From Hygrophila difformis (lineage: Eukaryota > Streptophyta > Magnoliopsida > Lamiales > Acanthaceae): a stretch of DNA of 64,000 nucleotides. The notes beneath the pieces are model-generated. The model did no database searches, had not been told where the DNA came from, and saw only the letters and a list, made by a program, of their open reading frames with translations. The stretch covers positions 22,538,626-22,602,625 of the forward strand of contig JAOANR010000015.1 in assembly GCA_030278955.1 (NCBI GenBank), read 5' to 3'. Of this stretch, positions 61,193-64,000 are shown piece after piece (positions within the stretch are counted from its first letter, which is position 1; every line of letters begins with the position of its first letter). The position numbers and the translations under genes were made by a program.

Positions 61193-63430
61193 AGCAGTAG
61201 GGGGTTGAGGTGGTGTCGATAAGATTTGCCTCTGATGTTATGGATTAAAATGGATAGTCCAGAGGGCACCGGTCAATGATGCGATCATTGTCTAGTGGGC
61301 TGCTTGAGTTCATAAATGAGGGGTCGGACTATGGTTAAGTATTGATGAAGTTGACACAGTCGGAGGTGGCCATAAAGTTGCTATTTTTGACATTCTGCAG
61401 AGTGGCCGTTTTGGAGGAGTGGACATTATATCTTGGCCTCAAAGGTTGGGGAGGTTGAGCGGGTTGATGGGGTGTAAAGGAAAGGCATGATAGTGGTCCC
61501 CTCTGGTCTGATGTGCAATCCTTCCTAATGTTCCTCCCCCTCCCCGATCTTTCTCTTTTTGCAGGTGATGGAATTGGCTGGCATGACGGAGGGCGGTTTA
61601 AATTCTTCAAAGTCTGCTAACTAAAGTGGAGTGCGGTTTCTATTCCAATGACAGATGATGCTATTGAGGAGACAAGAAAATAGATTACTTTTATATGCTC
61701 AAAGGTTGCTGCTGCTGTTGGCGCTATGTGGGGAACGCTGCTGAAGTGAAGTGGAGGATGCTGCTGTTAATCTGTTGGTTGTATTAGAAGAGGATGCTGC
61801 GACTAGTGCTGCCTGGGAAAGCTAAAATTTGTTGAAGTCTTCTGGTCACATAATGTTATCGGTGATAGTTTCGAGTGGCAGGAAGGACGGTACTGACATG
61901 GAATATACGAAGTGTTCTGTTGAGTTAAATCGATGATGCTAATACTGTTGGGCAAACTGATGAGTTTAAAGTTGGAAGATGGAATGCTAGAGATTGATCA
62001 TGTGAAAATCCTGCTAGAGAATAATGATATCAACTGAAACTCTCAAACGACGGAAGAAAAGAAATGAGCCTACTCGGATGCACACAAAGGTGATGTTAAA
62101 TCTGACACTCTTGAATTTGTTATTTTTGCATGTCGAGCCTGCCTGGTTCATGGAGGTGTGTCGAAGATGATAAGGTCATTGAGTAATTCCTTGATTGCTA
62201 ATTTGATCACCATTTCCCTCGTTCTATCTTCTTCTTTCGAAACACTTAATTGAGCCAACCAATTTTCTTTTGGTGCGAGTCTTCTGTCGCTCCTTATGTT
62301 CCATGATTCCTTTGATGACATTTCTGTCACATGACTTCTTTCAATCCCATCTTTCATTGAACTTGCTACTCAGAATCACATAGTTTTTGGGAGATATTGG
62401 ATCTCTCTATGCATTGATACACAAATCCTCTTGTGGTGCGGGATTAGGGCTTAACATTTATTATTTTGGGTGGTGGGGGTTCACATTGAGGAGAACATGT
62501 GGAGCATCATGCTGATAAGTTGTTTTCTGTACTCGATATTGGCAGCCGGAATATCATGGTAGATAGATAGAGAGAAGAAAAAAAAAAAAGAAGAAAAAAA
62601 AAAAAAGAAATTATCAAAAAAAAAAAACAAAAAAAAACAAAAAAAAAAAAAATATAAAAGGGAGGAAGAAAAGAAGGGAAGAACTTGGTAGGGAAAGCAG
62701 GACTTGAATTGTTGAAGGTTGAACTCTCGAGTAGGATTGGCCATTGTGTTGGGAATGGGTTTTGCACAGGGGTTTGCTTAAGTGAGAATGTAGCTTGTTT
62801 ATTTGGTGTGGGGAATTGGAGGAGTGCCCCGCATTCTGCATCAATTGTAAACTGTTCTGGCACTCTATTTGTAGAGAATAGGAAGTCGCACTACATTAGT
62901 TAGGATTGTTGTGTGTGCAATGCATAGATGGTCCTTTTCTTCTCATAAACTGTTGCCTTAACCTTTTTTCAAACCTTCTTCATATCTGCGTTCGTTTCTT
63001 CTGTTGAGCCCCTTTGTTTCGACGCACCTGTTATGACTCCTTCGGTAGGGGAGATGTGTTATCCGTGCAAATTCTTGGAGTGTCTTTTTTAACATCATTC
63101 GCATATCCTTTTGATCGCTCATTCTGATTGCAAGAGTATGTGTTCGACGCCGTCAATAGATCTAGTGGGAACAGAGAGTCAAGTAAACTGAACTTGAAGG
63201 TATGCTGAGTACGTGGAGGTGGACACTGGACAGAGCGGTGAGCAGGGCGTTTCATGACGACGCTACACGATTACTGAAGCTTGTAAGGCCCGGATGATGT
63301 CTACTGGAATTTGCTAATTTGTGATTTGTTGGATATGGTATTGTTTTGTTTGGGGCTGCGGGTGATGTGTTTCTGTAAAAGTACGCTTGGTTTTGTTGGG
63401 AATACAATGCTTTTTTCCTCAAAAAAAAAA
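61193..63430 (+). other. Long 3' region of the LINE, ending in poly(A)
   Basis: About 2.2 kb without ORFs of note, ending in ten A residues (63421-63430) after a TTTTTTCCTC segment, as at the 3' end of plant LINEs. This is longer than a usual LINE 3' UTR, so part could be another insertion. An A-rich low-complexity block is at 62576-62655. Confidence 0.5.
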
Positions 63431-64000
63431 TTATACCCGGTTTCACCAAAAAGAAAAGTATAATTCAATTTGTTATGTAAATAAAATATAAATAGAAATT
63501 AATCCATAATTACTACCCTACTATTATAAATATTATATGTATAATTAAATTGATTAAGTATATTAAAACTTTCGTCTTTCTAACTCACTCCACCCGCAAA
63601 AATATGTTGATTTATATATTATATTTATATAAAAAGGAACAGTGGTGGTAGTATTAATAATTATACAGTAGATTAATAACTAATAAATATATGTAAAAGA
63701 TAAATTATCATGATATTAATTTTTATGTACATAAAATAATATATTAAATTTTTTTACTGATGAAATACTATTTTTTTTAAAAATTTTATGTAGTGTTTAT
63801 TTTATGTATATTATTTATAATAGGCTTGAATTTTAATATAATTAATATTATATTTAAAAATATAAATTATTCAAATAAAGAATTTATAATATATTGATTT
63901 AATTAAATTCGTAATAAATATCAAATATTTTATAATTTATTTTTAATTCATATTTTTTAAAAATATATAGAAATATTTTCTCATACAAACAAATAGATTT
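63431..64000. other. Very AT-rich sequence, no gene
   Basis: Resembles the AT-rich sequence between the Helitron-like hairpin and the LINE start (59565-59711), as expected if the LINE sits inside that element. Confidence 0.4.

Noticed and set aside
62507..62863. 118-residue minus-strand ORF with long Phe runs
   Set aside because: Product of an A-rich low-complexity tract read in reverse.

Overview
The window looks like nuclear DNA of a flowering plant, probably a eudicot, from a pericentromeric or gene-poor region dense in transposable elements. The grounds are nested Ty3 and Ty1-copia LTR retrotransposons with initiator-Met primer sites, L1-type LINE pieces carrying a plant RNase H, Stowaway, hAT and Helitron signatures, and AT-rich spacers. 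I see no intact ordinary host gene; the only recognisable host protein is a broken STE20-like kinase at 49.7-50.9 kb. The species cannot be named from the sequence alone.

Layout. 1-6.9 kb: two long LTRs of Ty3 elements on the minus strand (LTR-A 171-3097, LTR-B 4252-6892), joined by a collapsed internal region. 6.9-8.5 kb: a large foldback element. 8.99 kb onward: an old Ty3 LTR split by two young insertions. Element 1 (9722-19512, plus strand, target duplication AAGAG) and element 2 (20817-32067, minus strand, target duplication CTTCC) are non-autonomous relatives of chromodomain-bearing Ty3 elements. 32-39 kb: LINE pieces, a truncated copia end, unassigned DNA, one Stowaway MITE. 39.0-48.9 kb: a very young SIRE-type copia element (target duplication CCCTT) sitting in a LINE. 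49-51 kb: MITEs and the kinase pseudogene. 51.4-57.0 kb: an older copia element with short LTRs. 57-64 kb: MITEs, a Helitron terminus and a LINE with zf-RVT and RNase H.

Elements 1 and 2 share an unusual plan: LTR, primer site, a small coiled-coil ORF, then a ~440-residue gene on the opposite strand with its own GC-rich leader and a 5' intron, then what is left of pol, polypurine tract, LTR. Element 1 keeps only the chromodomain end of pol. Element 2 keeps RNase H, integrase and chromodomain but not the RT core. Both have nearly identical LTRs, so they moved recently and must use RT from elsewhere. The antisense gene resembles the plant family named 'putative plant transposon protein'. The same fold signature appears in the third ORF of the unrelated SIRE element.

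The most striking signal lies in the LTRs. All five Ty3 LTR families here have a plausible intron of about 1.3-1.55 kb. Its 5' splice site (GTAAGTTRA) is the reverse complement of a conserved TTAACTTAC next to a hairpin just before the 3' splice site. The pairing extends with different, mutually complementary sequence in different families. Inside the intron, two families carry an array of eight small hairpins with a constant loop and compensating stem changes. I propose a structured, splicing-regulatory LTR RNA; this is inference from sequence.
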